The notes beneath the pieces were generated by a model, which ran no database searches, had not been told where the DNA came from, and saw only the letters and a program-made list of their open reading frames with translations. DNA of 64,000 nucleotides. Source: Scleromitrula shiraiana. Taxonomy: Eukaryota; Ascomycota; Leotiomycetes; Helotiales; Sclerotiniaceae. Below, in pieces: positions 1 through 13,600 of the stretch (its first letter is position 1; each line of letters begins with the position of its first letter). A program made the position numbers and the translations under genes. The stretch spans positions 806,001-870,000 of the forward strand of contig JABELC010000006.1 in assembly GCA_028455995.1 (NCBI GenBank), in the 5' to 3' direction.

Positions 1-60
1 AAGGTGTGTTGTCGACAGTGGGGTGCCGCGTGCATCAGGCACAAGGTCAACGAGTTCTAA

Positions 61-3000
61 TGTTTTTTGTAATTATTGATAGAATTATTGGTTGGTTCAT
101 GTTTGTGCTGAGAAGAAGCGTGAATGGAAAGTTTCCATCCTGTTTCTCGTCTCGAAGGTCTCGTAAACGTAAGGGTTAGAAGAAAGTGATCGTCATCTGA
201 TAGAACGGTCGGTTATTACCCTCCTCGGCGACTTTGATGGATACATTTCCGTAAGATTATTTGTATGCCGAATATGTTGTAATCTTATCCGGGGTAAGAA
301 GCCGATATAGTTTCTATTGCTGCCGTAACCGTTCCATGGCTTAATGATAACGGCGGATGGAGCGCTATCAAAGTGTTATTGTGTGGCTTAGACCTGATGT
401 TTTCTCAGTAATAATCTCGATTTACCTCAAGTGGAGTAGGTATTGTGTAAGCATTTAGGTACCTAGATACATACAGGCTACAAGCATACAATTACTCGTT
501 AAATTTTCGTGGTTAGTGGAGATAGATACAAAAATGTCAAACGGTCGCCGATCTAAAATGGTTTTGCTATTCCAGAAGAAGTTGAGGAAGAAGCTTTATA
601 TTCCATATTTTATGTCTCGGTCATTTCCTCAAATAGATATTGGCAGTGAAACTTCTGTAGATCTATCAACATTCCCAAAGCAAGAGTTCATTTGGGATGG
701 CTTTAGCACATCTAGTAAATCGAGTAATACGGGTTTCAGCCAACATTCCATTTTTTTATCGTCAACAGCGGCTATTTATTTCCACATTTTTGCAAAATCC
801 CAAAACCAGGGGTTTGGGTGATCATATCTCGGGTCGTTCCATAGGTAAGCCAGCCATGAAGCCGAACCGCGGATGGATTTGAGAGAAATTGCATGCATGC
901 ATATCACTAAATTTTTCGTTACACGTGAGAGTAGGGTCTAGCTCTTGGTTCTAAGAATGAAAGATAAGATTCGAGATGATACTTGTTGCAAGGATTTTTT
1001 TTTTTCACTCATTTCGGAGGATTATACGAACAAGCTTATTATTTAGTTGTATATTTACAAAGTAAGTATTATGAAGTTGATTTGGTGTTGGTGTTGGTGG
1101 GATTCATTTAGCATAACAGTAAGCTACTGTAGCTAGAACCTAGACCTACGGGATTCCCGTCTCCCGCTGTTGATTTCAAGGTTCTTCTGCATAAGCTTCG
1201 ATCTTTGACAATAAACAATACATTGAGGATACGAGGCTTGAAGTTAAACTATAGTAGAATGTAAATTAGTTGGGCGGGTAGGGTTTCAAGGTTCAAGAAA
1301 AAATCACAAATACTCCCTTGACCATATAGACTTTGTCATGAATACATTTGCAGTATTATAGCTGCACATAGTAGAACAGGATACAGACTGAACGTCTCAT
1401 TTAGCCCTTGGAATGGACCCATCTGTATTGTGGCATGATCTTGAGAAACCATTCATGTTGTGTTTCAATAATAAAAATGCCACGTTTTTGTTCTAGGGAT
1501 CTGGGTACATGGAATAAGAGGAATCCCTTTAGCGCTACGAAGAAATCAAGGATATGTTCCTCTTGTAACTAGGCCCTTGTATACAGTAGTAGTTGGGCGC
1601 GCGCCTCCGTCGATGCATCTGGTAAACGGCGCGGCCCTTTTTGGTTCCCGGACTTCGAGACATCTCAGACTTTGTGGAGAAAATCATGTGGATTTGAACC
1701 TTGATTTGTATGTCATTTCTCTAGTCAGAGTTCTATAAGAGGTATTAGCTTGTGTCTGTGCCTTTCTCTCATAACTTTCAAGTTTCATTCCATACGTATT
1801 TCCATTTAAAATCGATGATCTCCACGAGGTTTATCAACAACCCCTTGTATACAGTTTGATCGTACCCACGCACGCCTCTTTCCGTTGTCACACTAATCAC
1901 GACGTTTCTTTCTAAAAAGAACATTTGGTCGATTCTACCGAGTAGCACATGGTCATTTGCTTGTCACAAAGATCGAGCTAGGTTCGTGTCGCCGCGGATA
2001 CTACCAACGGGTACATTACCAAAAAAGATACCTAGGTGACCCTTGCAACCCCAACTGTTGAAGATATCTATATAGAAAACCGCCTTATAGGCAGGGGATA
2101 TTGGTCAATTCCAAGGATTATTCAAGGATCCGTCAGGCAACCAGGGTCATCAGTTTGGGGAAACCAACAGTTAGTGTTGACAAATTCAGCCACAAACTTC
2201 CCAAATAATCTTTCCGAAGAAGAGAACCTGTGGATGGAAGAGAAATTTCTGTTCTTTGATTTGATTGATTGAAAACGGTTTTTCATCCCGCCTCCCCTGG
2301 TGGTCCCTCGTCTCCGAAGACTTAAGCCAACAACCACCAACATCATCATTATTCCCAAGATTTTCATGGATAAAGTCGGAAAAGACGAATTTTTTGATTG
2401 AAATCCAAGACTTTAAAGCCAATCGATGTCATATTGAATGGGAACGAACGAGCACGAGCTATATATCCACTTTATTCATCATTATATTCCCCATTACCAC
2501 GTTTCCCCGACCAAGAGTCCGCCAACCTTTTCCGGTACAACCGTATACAGAACAACCCCTTCCCAAAGTTCATTTAATCCCAGTCTGCTCACGCATCAAA
2601 CCCTGGATCATCATCTGGGCAGTGGGCACAGCCTAATTCAAGACCCCATAAGGATCGGTCGCCGCTTGAAGGAAGGGAGGTTGATTATCTGTTTTCTATT
2701 ATTTCTGGAAAAGAACCGCTTTTTATATAGAACTACCTGAGTTTTCATATAAAAGTCGTATTCATATACCCTTACCTACCTAGGTAGATGACTTCTCTTA
2801 CTTTACCTAGGTAAGTAATATCGCATAGGTTATACAGGAATACTGTACATACAGGACACAGGAGTGACAAAACATTTATTTAGTACCTACTTAGGAATAC
2901 TAGACGGTGTGGTGTGTATTGTATCATTGTAACAACGCCTTATCGATATTGTTATTTAAAGCCGAGCGTGCAGCACAGCCTGAACAGCCAGCACAATAAC

Positions 3001-6000
3001 AACAATCCCTAACAACCACACAAGAATAAAATATACTGGGCACATGAACAGAAATGAAATAAATTTCCAATCCAATATAATTCGATCTTAATATCTCAAA
3101 TATCAATTCAACCAACCAAGACCCCTTTTATTCTCCTCTTGGATTTCAGCTGAACCTAGTTGGGTAATTGATGAATGGATTTTTGCAGTCGATGCACTTG
3201 CAACTATATCTATTAGAATATTACATACCCGACGATACAATTCTTCTTCTTTTGTTGCGACAATAAATTAAATCAATATTTCCCCAGATTGGAATTTTCT
3301 TACAATTTATTTGAATCCTATTCCGACTTTCTTAGAATATCCCATTTACATAGTAGTATATCATTTTATCGTTTTATCTTTGGAAACGATATAACCAACC
3401 AAACCTATTTACTACTACCTACTACCTTGTGTAATACTTGATATATTATTCAACTATATTTCATTTTTATATCCCCTATTGGGATAGAGTAGAAATATAT
3501 AGATATAGACATATCTTTTGTTCTGCTTACCTCTTCCCTTCCAGCTTTGGCCCAAGGTTTCGTTAACAAGGGATAGACGGAAAACAATCTACAATAGAAG
3601 CAGTGCGGACGGAAACTCAATTGTGGCGGCTCCAAAGATATTGTGCATTGAGAAAAGATTAATACAGTACATTAGTTGTTTTCTCCAAACTCTTGAGCCA
3701 GGAAGGACTTTGAAGGAGAGAATAGATATAGAGAGATAAAGGAGAAGAAGACAAGGCTTCCTGGACATCCCATTGCCTGTAAGACTTTTCTGTTCCCGAA
3801 TTTTTCCTCCACTGTTCTTTTGAACCAGCATCCAGCATCCAAATATCATCATCAAATCTTTACCCTTTTTTTTTTCTGGATCTGGTTTTTTTTTTCTTCC
3901 CCTCCCCTTTAGACCCTCACCATTACCAACCAGTTCTCTCCTTTTTCATCCCATCTTATGCCCTATTCATATTCAAGGAATTCGATCATTATCATCTTAA
4001 ATCCAAATCTACCAAACTTCACCTCACGTCACCTCACGTCAGTCATCATTCATCCCTTCTTCATCCCAAAATTGGTTGGATTATTGTTTCTCTTCCATTT
4101 TCCTTCCCGTTTCTTATCTCATTTGAACCCATACCCTGTTACCAACAAAACCCCCATCCTTACCTTACCCCCTACCCTTCCATTACCCTTCCATTCATGT
4201 TCCTTAAGAGTCAATACCGAACAAACGGAATTTTCCTTTAGTTATAGCGAAAACCTTCGTTGGGTGGTCATTGTTTTTTTGGAGTGTTATTGGTTTTTTT
4301 CTTCATTCAAAAACATACTGCGTCGAAAGAAAGTTTTGGCATTGTGACGAAAGTAGTTACTTTGGAATCGCCATTAAATCCTAGAAGAGTCAAGCGCCCC
4401 GCATCCGCCTTGTATCGTATCGAAAACTTACTTTTATCATCCGCAGCTCGCGCCGCTGCAGTAAGTAAGGCCGCAGAAAACGAGACCTTATTATTGTCAA
4501 GCAATCCTATGAACCTAGCCAAAATTGTACCAACCAACCAACCAAACCTCGTACCATCCCACAGACGTTATTTTCTTCCCGAGCGTCCCAGAAGTTTATA
4601 GACGGATCGCAACCTCCCTTGTCGATCCTTTTGAAGGAACGCATTCAATCTTTCATTTACAGGATCATTTCGATTGTTGGAACCAGAAGATTAGGAAGAA
4701 GAGGGGGGAAAGTCAAAGGCGCATTTCAAATAACGAGAACTTACTCAGGTAATCGATCAACATATTGAACTAGCAAGTTACTGGCATTTCGCTTGGAGAA
4801 TTGGCGTGGACTTGATTTTTTGTTCAAGTTTGGGAACGGTGCCAAGACATCAACATACAGAACTTCCCACAATACCGTATACTAAAACATCAATTTTCCG
4901 GATATTGAAGCTGTATCGAGAACCTGGAGCGAGGGAAGACTTATTTACATTGTTGTACGGATAACTACAGGCTATAATTGGAGGTAGTTAAGATCTGGTA
5001 TCATTTTAGGGTTGGGACCACAACAGATTAGTTGGACGACAAGATTCGAACACACTAGGAAATCGATAATCGAACCCAAACTCTGCTAAGTTAGGATATC
5101 ATTGTTTTCTTACTCTCGACGTCATTCATTGCATATCCAATCTGGAAATATTTCATCAGAAGATTGAGAAATATCGAATACCGTACTACCAACATTTCAC
5201 TGAATAAGTTTTCACTGTATTCTACTTAGGCTATCTAAAGAGGATTATTTTCAAGCGCGTAAACTACACAAACGTTTTTTATTTTTCGATAACAAGTTCC
5301 ACAGACTTGGACCGGGAATTTTTTTGTTTCTTGAGGTGTGGTGGTCAGACCTTGACTTAGACTCGGAGAATTTGAAAGGGGTTCTCTTGATCTTTCAAAT
5401 CGGCTCGAGGAAGATAGTTTTATTGTGCTCGGTCGATATTCCTTACACGTACCTTGCGCCGTCTACCGAATTTGCAAGGCAATCGTTGTGAAAGATCGAA
5501 CAACCCGAACATCTCAAGTTTTGCATTAAGAGAAGAAAAGATCAGAATCCCCAGGGAAAATAGTGGAGCTTAACAGAACCACGAATACTTCTATTCTCGA
5601 CACCATCAGATCTTTAACTCGATTCTTGAATAATTCAACCATCTAAACTGGATCATTCGCTGCTTGTTCGGTTGGTCTCTTGTCTACACATTATTGTGAC
5701 AAAATAGTTCAAGCTTTCGAACATATTACTAGTTTACGGTAACCCTTTCAGTCGTTGAACACACGACGTTGAAGCAGGATCTGCGCATACATCGACGGAG
5801 TGGCCCGTCACCCATCTAAATCTTATATCCTAAAAAATTAGCCTCGAGCTTTTTGATTGATATAAGGCTCGAACCTATCTCTATCTCAGAATACACCAAG
5901 CCATCCATTGAACCTTACTAGCTCATTATTTCACGAACTACTAAAGTACTTTACTTACGGCAACCAACGGCAGCACTACAAAGTTCGATCGATTCATCAA

Positions 6001-7008
6001 TAGACTGTTCGCCTATTAGAGTTTTCTCTTTTGGGGTTTCCGAAGTCACTGAACGTATTTTTCCATTCCAATTGACTGATGAACTTACACAGTCGGAGAC
6101 CATCATAACAATACATAATACTACCTAAATAGTAGTAGTAACATTCGAGGTGGATTTTGTTCTCCACAACTGGTAGAGTTCAAGAGGATTTTTCGATCCC
6201 TCGATTTCCCAATTAGCTCCCGAACATATCGAATACATAAGTACCACCACATCCTTCTTCCCACGACACCTTTTGAAAGCGAAAAAGGAAATAAAACACC
6301 CAAAAAAATCATTTCATCTTTTACTTCGGCTATTCAATATTTCCCTTCGTTTATTTAATCAATTGAATAGCTCTTCGTTATTCGCATTTGATATCGTTGA
6401 AAGCATATCAAAAGTTTACTTGATTCAATAATTTCAGCTGGACTATTATAAACCTATTACTTTTTATTTACAATTATTAATTATTTATAACTTAATTCAC
6501 ATCAATTTCCGAAAACCTGGAATCTTTACCAGCTGGAACCAATATATACGGTACACCATTTGTTCCCACCGCAGCAATCATCTTCGGATTGCCCCGCGTT
6601 CCCGTACAATAATATTTGTATTAACTTTATTCTACATTCACTCACCCCACCCCACCCCACTTCTTTACCTCCATTGTCATCACACAGTATAACATTGAGT
6701 ATACTAGTTATATATTTACATCATCCACTTCCTCCGGTGCTTCTGAGAGGCGACCTATCTAAGTATTACCTATTACCTCCTCTTTCCCACCTTGATACTC
6801 TGTCGCACCTTCCTCTCTTAACATCTCTTTAAACTTGAAAGGATTTACAACAAAAGGCATCCCTCAGTTCTTATTATCTTACGAATTACGAGATCAATTG
6901 AATTTATTCTCTAGAAAATATCATTTAACTTTTGAGATATAAATCTTATAATTCTTTGCGCCACTTCAATTCACATCCTTCACCGTGGCTATCTCGGTCC
7001 CAGAAACA
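61..7008. other. Gene-poor region upstream of the Zn2Cys6 regulator
   Basis: No convincing coding region is visible in about 7 kb. Open frames are short, AT-biased and mostly lack ATG starts. The stretch from about 2.0 kb to the regulator's start has CT-rich and poly-T tracts (for example 3860-3900), as expected of long fungal promoters or 5' leaders. The palindrome TACCTAGGTA and near copies recur around 2030, 2785 and 2808. A long regulatory leader for the downstream transcription factor is an inference. A non-coding RNA here cannot be excluded from sequence alone. Confidence 0.5.
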
Positions 7009-8413
7009 ATGTCGTATCGAGAGCCGAATGGAGGTTATCCTTCGCAGCAAGAGACACGTCGAGAGTATGCTCAGCAAGAAGCGCCCAGAGGTGCGCAATA
7101 TTCCACACAAGAGGGGACACGACGGGAATTGCAATATACACCACAAGAAGAGATGCACCGCCGAGAATTCCAATACCCCCACCAAGAGGAGACTCGCAGA
7201 TCTCAATATCCTTCCCCGGAAGAGGCTGAAAGAACGAGACAATACAGCTCACACCAACGAGTTTCAAGTAATGACGTAACACTTCCTTCCATCAACAACT
7301 GGGGCTCACAACAACAAAACGGTGGCTACCCGGATCCACGCCAGTATTCGACATCAGCGCCTTATCCGAGTAGAGCTGCACCCTATCAGGAACGCTATCA
7401 ACAAGATTCATACAGAGGAGCAGTATCTTCTCAAGATTCCTATAACAGAGGAGCAGGACCCTCTCAAAATCAATATGGCGAAGCAGGATTAGCTCAAGAT
7501 TCATACAGAGATAACCGGGGGGTCTATCAGCAGCCGGAATATAGACAACCGGCACCTCCTACACAGCCATCTTTCGCTCCATCGGCCCCTCGACAAAGAA
7601 CTGCTATTGCCTGCAGATATTGTAGAAGACGCAAGGTGAGTTTACTATTCTCAATATTATCAAATGTTAAAACAATCACATATTAACCTTAACCAGATTC
7701 GCTGCTCGGGCTTCGAACAGAACCCAAAAGGACAATGTTTGAATTGCGCAAGATTCTCACAAGAGTGTATATTTACCCCTGTATCAGCATCAGCACAAGC
7801 ATTTGTACCTGCGCATGCTGTTTACCCTCAAATGCGAAATATGGGCGTTGGACCAGATGGTAGCATTAGCGCAATGGATGTTGCACCCCCACAACTGTTT
7901 GGGGCGCATGGCCAACCTCTCGGTATTCAACCTCGTCAGCTTTCAAATGGACCTCAATATGAATATCCAGGTAATTCACCAACAGGATCTTACCCTCCCA
8001 ATACTGAACTGCAGTATGCTGAGAACCCCCGCAAACGTCCTGCAGAGGAGCCACTTAACTCTATCCTCCCACAGCCTGCCCCAACACCACCTCAGTTCAC
8101 CAGATCTGAAAGTGGCAGCCTTACCAGAACCCATAGCAGTACCCAACGATCCACAGCTGATGATGATATGCGATTACCACCGGTTACAATTACAAATTCA
8201 AACTATTCCCCTGGATCCACTTCTTCTGCTAACTCCCTTCCGATCCGTCAAGGCGCAAGCCTTCCCCCCTTGGCACGAACACCTCCTCCTCCTGCCCGCG
8301 CAAGCTCGGGTGACCGGGGTGACCGCCGTATGGCTTTGGGCAATATTATGGATCAAACGCAGAATGATATTGACAGAGGTATGATGGCTAGATTAGACCG
8401 GAAGTCAAATTAA
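7009..8413 (+). CDS. Zn(II)2Cys6 transcription factor
   Basis: Two exons, 7009-7635 and 7697-8413, join in frame (447 aa) across a 61-nt GTGAGT...CCAG intron. The intron splits the zinc cluster exactly between CRYCRRRK and IRCSG. The joined motif is C-X2-C-X6-C-X10-C-X2-C-X6-C, a fungal binuclear zinc cluster, at residues about 202-234. The first 200 residues are rich in Gln, Tyr, Arg and Ser, with repeated Q-E-(T/E)-R-R units. The C-terminal half is Pro/Ser-rich and looks disordered. No fungal_trans middle domain is visible, so this is a mid-sized, cluster-only regulator acting in the nucleus. I chose the ATG at 7009, with context gaaacaATG; the frame extends upstream only through a GTG. The target genes are unknown and I do not assign a gene name. 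It stands alone, with a very long upstream region that suggests complex control. Confidence 0.9.
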
Positions 8414-10131
8414 CAATGTCTTGTTAGGTTTGAAGTCGCGCTTTTCTTCCTCCATCCTCTTTCTTATCAAATAGTTTTTCTCCTCATTTCCTACCGCGTA
8501 CTTGAATATTTGGTGGATTCAAATCGTCATGGTGTTTCTAGTTTTCTTGATCATAATTTTTTCCTTACTGCGGCATTATTCGAAGATAGAAACCGTTTAC
8601 GGCAGCAGGGCTGAATAAAATTCGATATTGCAATTTTTTATTTCCTTTCTACTTCTCTTCTTGGTTTGTTTTTCTTTTCTTCCTGGTGTTTTTTCCTAGG
8701 GCGGCTTTTCTTTGCGCGAATCGGTTTTCTATTGGTCTTGTCAAAATGGAAGGCGTGGAGGTCGGTCTCGATTAATCGATTCGACATTTACTTTCATACA
8801 CACACAACGAGCACACGCATTTACGTATTCATGCACTCACGTCCTCACGCATCTATGCATGATTCAACGAGAACATCGAATTGCAATCATTCCGGCTTTT
8901 TCAGAAGACCGGTCATTGGGAGGCAGACAGTTGATTTTTGGTTTTTCTTTTATATTATACATTGGGGGAGTTGTTTTGTTTTGGTTATGGATGGTTAATC
9001 TATCAATCAATCGAACAATTGGAGTCTACATAATTATAGGATATGCCTCACGGCTAGGGTTTACTTTTTTGGGTGGTTCTTCTCCAGGATAGGAGGAGGG
9101 CGTTTTATACACTTTTTGGATTGGCGCTTTCCCCAGTCGGTGGATGGATGAATGGTTGGGTGGAATTGGATTTTTTCCCATGGAGTTGTAGGATAAGAGT
9201 AATCTTATTATTTATCTCTATTTTATTTACTTGTGTTCTTTTTTAAATTGGACTTGTACTTTCGATTCTTTGCTTTTGGTTTCATTCTCAAGTTCTTGGG
9301 CGCAGATGCACTCTATAACAGGATACGACTTAGATCGTATTGCGCAAGCACTATTTTTGTTAGGGGACGTTGGAGACATTCATCTCCTCTGCTTCTGCTC
9401 CTTTGAAGAGCATATTCCCTTTTTTCGTCGACATTTTCATGGCTTGATATCATGAAGTTGTTGGTGTTTGCGGGATTGGATCTGGAAGGATGGGAATGTG
9501 AAGGGATGTTAGGGATGTTAGTAGGGATGTTAGTAGGGATGTTAGTAGGGATGTTAGTAGGGATGTTAGTAGGGATGTTAGTAGGGATGTTAGTAGGGAT
9601 GTTAGGGATGTTAGGGATGTTAAGGATGTTAGGGATGTTAGGGATGTTAGTAGGGATGTTAGGATATTAGGGGGTGTAACATATCATATTGTAGTGGATG
9701 GATTGTATTGTAGCTATGACTCAAATATAAAATCTTGAAAAATAAACGTGTTGCCATTTATGAGTGAATGTGTGGCTGGGTGGGGTGAATTGAACAGTGC
9801 CAGGTTTTGTGGTTGGTTTTATCACGGATGAGATGATATGGGATAAATTAAGATGTTTGGTTTCATAATTTTCTGTCATCCAAATGAAATAGATTGATAC
9901 ACTATGGCAAGTATCATATTTTAACATCCTTCCCTTTTTTCTTCCCTACACTCAATGTCTCTCCTCCACAACTGCTCTGAAAACTCTTTACATCTACATA
10001 TGTCCATATATTTACCCCCGCTTAGAAAAATGCATCAATATATCCAACCACGCACCCACCCTCTCTCCTTCACCAAAAAGAATACCTCGCCAATCTAGCA
10101 ACGTCTCTAATTCCTATGCCGCCCCTCAATA
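8414..10131. other. Intergenic region between convergent genes
   Basis: This is the 3' flank shared by the Zn2Cys6 regulator (+) and the methyltransferase (-). No coding region is supported. T-rich stretches after 8414 fit a 3' UTR. The main feature is the minisatellite at 9503-9670, annotated separately. Confidence 0.5.
9503..9670 (+). repeat. GGGATGTTA / GGGATGTTAGTA minisatellite
   Basis: A tandem array of the 12-mer GGGATGTTAGTA, about seven to eight copies, interleaved with the 9-mer GGGATGTTA, which lacks the final GTA. Unit junctions read TTAGGG or TTAGTAGGG, recalling the fungal telomere repeat TTAGGG. Read in frame, it encodes a low-complexity Gly-Met-Leu(-Val) string inside a 72-codon ATG frame, which I regard as accidental. 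Confidence 0.95.
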
Positions 10132-11240
10132 TCAACCCTTGACTCCCCTAGCAATGAAAACACTCCTTCTCCTATCAACGCCCCCATTCCCCTCATGCCC
10201 CGCAAACAAAACCCCCTTTCCTAAGATCTTCCATCGGAAGTCTAGTCCTACACCTGCTTGTTCAAACATTTCCTTGGTTTGCTGGAGGGAGAAGCCGTGG
10301 TGGGTTACTGTGTGTTGGGAGTGAGAATGGGATTTCTTCTTCTCGTCTTGGTCTTGATCTTGATCTCCTTGGGGGTGGGAATGGGAGTCGGAGTGAGAGT
10401 GATAGTGAGAGTGAGAATCAGAGTGATGAGAAAAGGGCTCATGAGTCTCAAAATCTATAATACAGAAGACACCCCCTTTCTTTAATCTCTGCGCCAATTT
10501 CCGAGCTGCTAATGATGGGTCTGAGAAATGATGGAATGCGAGTTCTGTGACCACTAGGTCGAAGTTCCATAATTCTTCTTTCTCATCTACTTCCTTAGTC
10601 TCACTCTTACCATTTCCCCCCTCAACTAGAACAGCAGTAGAAACAGAATCATCCACCAACAAATTCCCCACATAAGCAACCATTTCATCCCTCCCGATCC
10701 CCTGATTGAAGGCATGCTGGTTAAATGTAGCCACCATGTTAGAACTGAGGTCAATGCCAACAGAGCGGGTTATGTGGGGAAGTAAAGTGCGAGTTATGAG
10801 ACCCGTGCCGCAGGCATAATCAAGAAGTTTGAGTGTTGGAGATTGAGAGGTGGTGTCGGAGAAAGTGGTGATTGGGGGCGGGGGAATAGATGAGGCATCA
10901 GAATCGGATGAGGACTCCAAAATCCAGTTTGCACCGATGAATTCTAGGTTTGAGGGGGCTTGAATAAGAGATGTTAATTGGGATATAGTTTTTTCGAATT
11001 TGGTATCGTAGGTTGAGGCTTGGGTGCTATGGGTGTGGGATTAGTTTTAGTTTCATGGACAATGAAGGACAGGAAGGGAGGAACGAAGGAGTGAAGAAAG
11101 GAAGCTAGTATATAATATGAATGAATCATCTGATCATCTCATCTTAACACCATTCGGGGGGGGGGAAGTAAAGCACGTGTGGAAAGAAGACATAATACAT
11201 ACTTCCAATGAGCCCTATTCAATTCCGTGACGTCAGACAT
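10132..11240 (-). CDS. Class I SAM-dependent methyltransferase
   Basis: Exon 1 is 11203-11240 (ATG at 11240, starting MSDVTELNRAHWN) and exon 2 is 10132-11026. They join in frame over a 176-nt GTATGT...CATAG intron, long for this window, giving 310 aa. The SAM-binding motif I is LLDYACGTGLITR at about residue 79, followed by GIDLSSNMV (motif II) and the later WNFDLVVTELAFHHF and LKKGGVFCIIDFE blocks, typical of UbiE/methyltransferase-11-like enzymes. The substrate is unknown and the protein is probably cytosolic. An unusual segment near residues 215-260 is made almost only of His, Ser and Asp (HHSDSHSHYHSHSDSHSH), then DQDQDQDE and another HSHSQH. It interrupts the Rossmann fold after motif post I and could bind metal. 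It lies tail-to-head downstream of Ubp6. Confidence 0.9.
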
Positions 11241-11829
11241 CTTGACGAATAATAATATTCTTCCAAAAATAAAGTAAAAAATTAAATTTAAAAAATAGCA
11301 CAAAATATTTGAAGTAAGAATAGTTGATATTTGTGCAACAAAAGAGGATGAAGGAGACTTTTATATCCATCCAACTATCCATCTAAGATTTCAAGTGGGG
11401 TGAATGAAAGAAAGAAATATCTCGCTTATTCGGAGAGCTTTCGGGTACTTTTGTCATCCATCAATTTGATCATTAAGGGGGGGTTATGGATATGGTTGGT
11501 TGTGTTCCTGTGATTGACTAAGATGTATGATAGAAGAATGGTAGATTGTGATCGTCATCTTGGCAGTTAAACACAAATCAAAATCATCAAGCTGAGGGAT
11601 CAAATAGCTCTATAAATATAATTTCATTTTCGTTTTCGCTATGATTTCTTTTCTCATGATCTGATATCATCTCGTAATTCGTAGTTCCAGTTCGATTCGC
11701 TTGCTCGCTCACTTCAGGCTGCTTGCTGCATACCAAAAACCTATCTAATCACCACTACCGCCACGAAATCTACAGCATCATGAAATCCCGACCCAATTCA
11801 ACTCAATACTATCACACCCGCATCAAACT

Positions 11830-13600
11830 CTATTCGTTAACACCCTCAGCAGTAGGTAAAGGAATAGCACGATAAAGTAAAATGAGAGCCGAATGAGATT
11901 CTCCACCACCAGAAAGGGTATCAATCTTGTCAGCCTCAACTTCAGATACTTTGTCATCGTTGAACCACCACCATTTTCCATCTTCCTCACCACGTACACC
12001 AGTCTTTGGATCAAGTGGACCTTGTTTCTTGACATATGAAGTATAATGTCCACTGTCAGCACTAGAACCTTGATGGGTGACGATACCACGAAGTTCGTAA
12101 AGTCCGGATTTGTTAGCACCATCATCCTTGGCGAGTTCGGGATTGATCAATGCATGTAACTCCTTCTTGGCTTCCAAGATGGCTGCTGCTTTCTCGGCAT
12201 CAATTTCTGCATCGGTCTTGTAAACAACATCTTCCATCTCGGTATCACCATCCTTTGACTTGGCCTCTTTCTTTTCATCCTTCTTCTCGTCTTTCTTTGA
12301 CGATGAAGATGGCTCATCGATGAGACCTGCCTTTTTGTCCGCTTCTTCCTTATCATGTATACGCTTTTGACGCTTACGAGCACGTTCAACATCTTCCTCC
12401 TCCTTTCTTACCTCGCGAACCTTGTCTCTAACAGGAATCAACATTTGCTTGAGTTCATCTGTACAGAACTCAACAATATCCAACTCTCTTGGAAAGGTGA
12501 CCTTTCGCATGATCTTTGCTTTCTTTTGAGCCTCACGCTTCCAAAAGAATCGAACAAAGTGAACGGTAAGATATTTAGGAAGGCGGGAGATCTTTGACTT
12601 CTTGGTGTAAGTTGCATTACGACCAAGGACTTCAGAATTCTTTTCAATCTTTTCCTCCAAACCTGCAACAATTCCATCTCGAAGATGATTGGTTGCACCA
12701 CTGATATGGCAATCCAATTTTAAGAAAACATCCTCAGACTTTATTTGTGCTTCACCTGCATCTCTTGCAGCTTGCTCATCACATTCTGTAACAGATTGAA
12801 ATGCTCCAGCAATGTACTTGTCGACAAATGAAGTCTCGGCAGATGAGGATCCTCCTTCATTCTTGATCTTCAGCTTCTCCCGCAATCTCTGGAGGATTTG
12901 CGTCCAAGCTTCTTCAGCATCTTGTTGTGCGTAACCATGACCGTTCTTGGCTTTCTCCGAGAATTGGGGAAAGTTCTGTCGTAAAGTTTCGAGGAACATC
13001 AATGGCGGGAACCCTTCTTGCGTTTCTCCCATCTGCTTGTATAAATCTCGTAAGGAAGATGTCAAATCGCTTGTTCCTAACCCGAAGTTGCTAAAGTCAC
13101 CAAGGCTCGATCCACCTGTTGGGGCGGAGGTGTATTTCTGCAAGTGATCTTGCAATTCCGGGACAGCACGGAGAGTTTGAAGAGTTGAATTGAGGTAACA
13201 AGTATTTCCCAGATTTTGTAAACCAGCCGGTGTTGCGCCTACTTGTTGTGCAGCTTCTGCTTCGGTCATATCCTCGATGAATTTGATTGCTTCCTTTGGC
13301 CTTGAGAAAGTTCCTCCTTCTGCAGGTGTTCCCATCATCATAAAAGTCTGACCTGGCTTGGCTCCGATTTTCGAAAGATCCGTATCATCTTTGAGTTGGC
13401 CACCTTTGACGAGAATCTTTTGACGTTCTGGCTCAACACCAGTGAGAGAGTAAAGTTGATACTTGAGAACTTCGCCAGTGGATGTTGGATCTAGATCGAC
13501 TTCATATTTTCTGCCTTGATGCTTGATGATGACTATAATAGTTAGCAGATGCCGGACTCTTGGACTAGAAGTAAATGTAAATACCAGGTATAGTAGCCAT
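11830..13600 (-). CDS. UBP6: Ubiquitin carboxyl-terminal hydrolase Ubp6/USP14
   Basis: A 16-nt first exon (13585-13600, MATIP) joins exon 2 (11830-13532) over a 52-nt intron, giving 572 aa. Residues 1-75 form a ubiquitin-like domain (VIIKHQGRKYEVDLD...KGGQLKDDTD), the part that docks on the proteasome base in this family. The USP catalytic domain starts with the Cys box LQNLGNTCYLNSTLQTL at about residue 105. The His box GSSADSGHYTSYV is at about 490, followed by WWWFNDDKVSEV. The known role of the family is to remove ubiquitin from substrates at the 26S proteasome. A Lys/Asp/Glu-rich stretch (residues about 390-430, with runs of KKDEKKDEKK) lies between the catalytic subdomains and is probably disordered. 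It is divergent from ARPC4. Confidence 0.96.

Noticed and set aside
1..60. Open 19-codon stretch ending in TAA at the window edge (ending RHKVNEF)
   Set aside because: It could be the C-terminus of a gene to the left, but it is too short to support.
3958..4347. 129-codon frame with an ATG
   Set aside because: It is low complexity, with many Pro/Ile/Leu codons from CT-rich promoter DNA and no domain.
10258..10485. Plus-strand frame rich in Val/Arg/Gly
   Set aside because: It is antisense to the His/Ser insertion of the methyltransferase.
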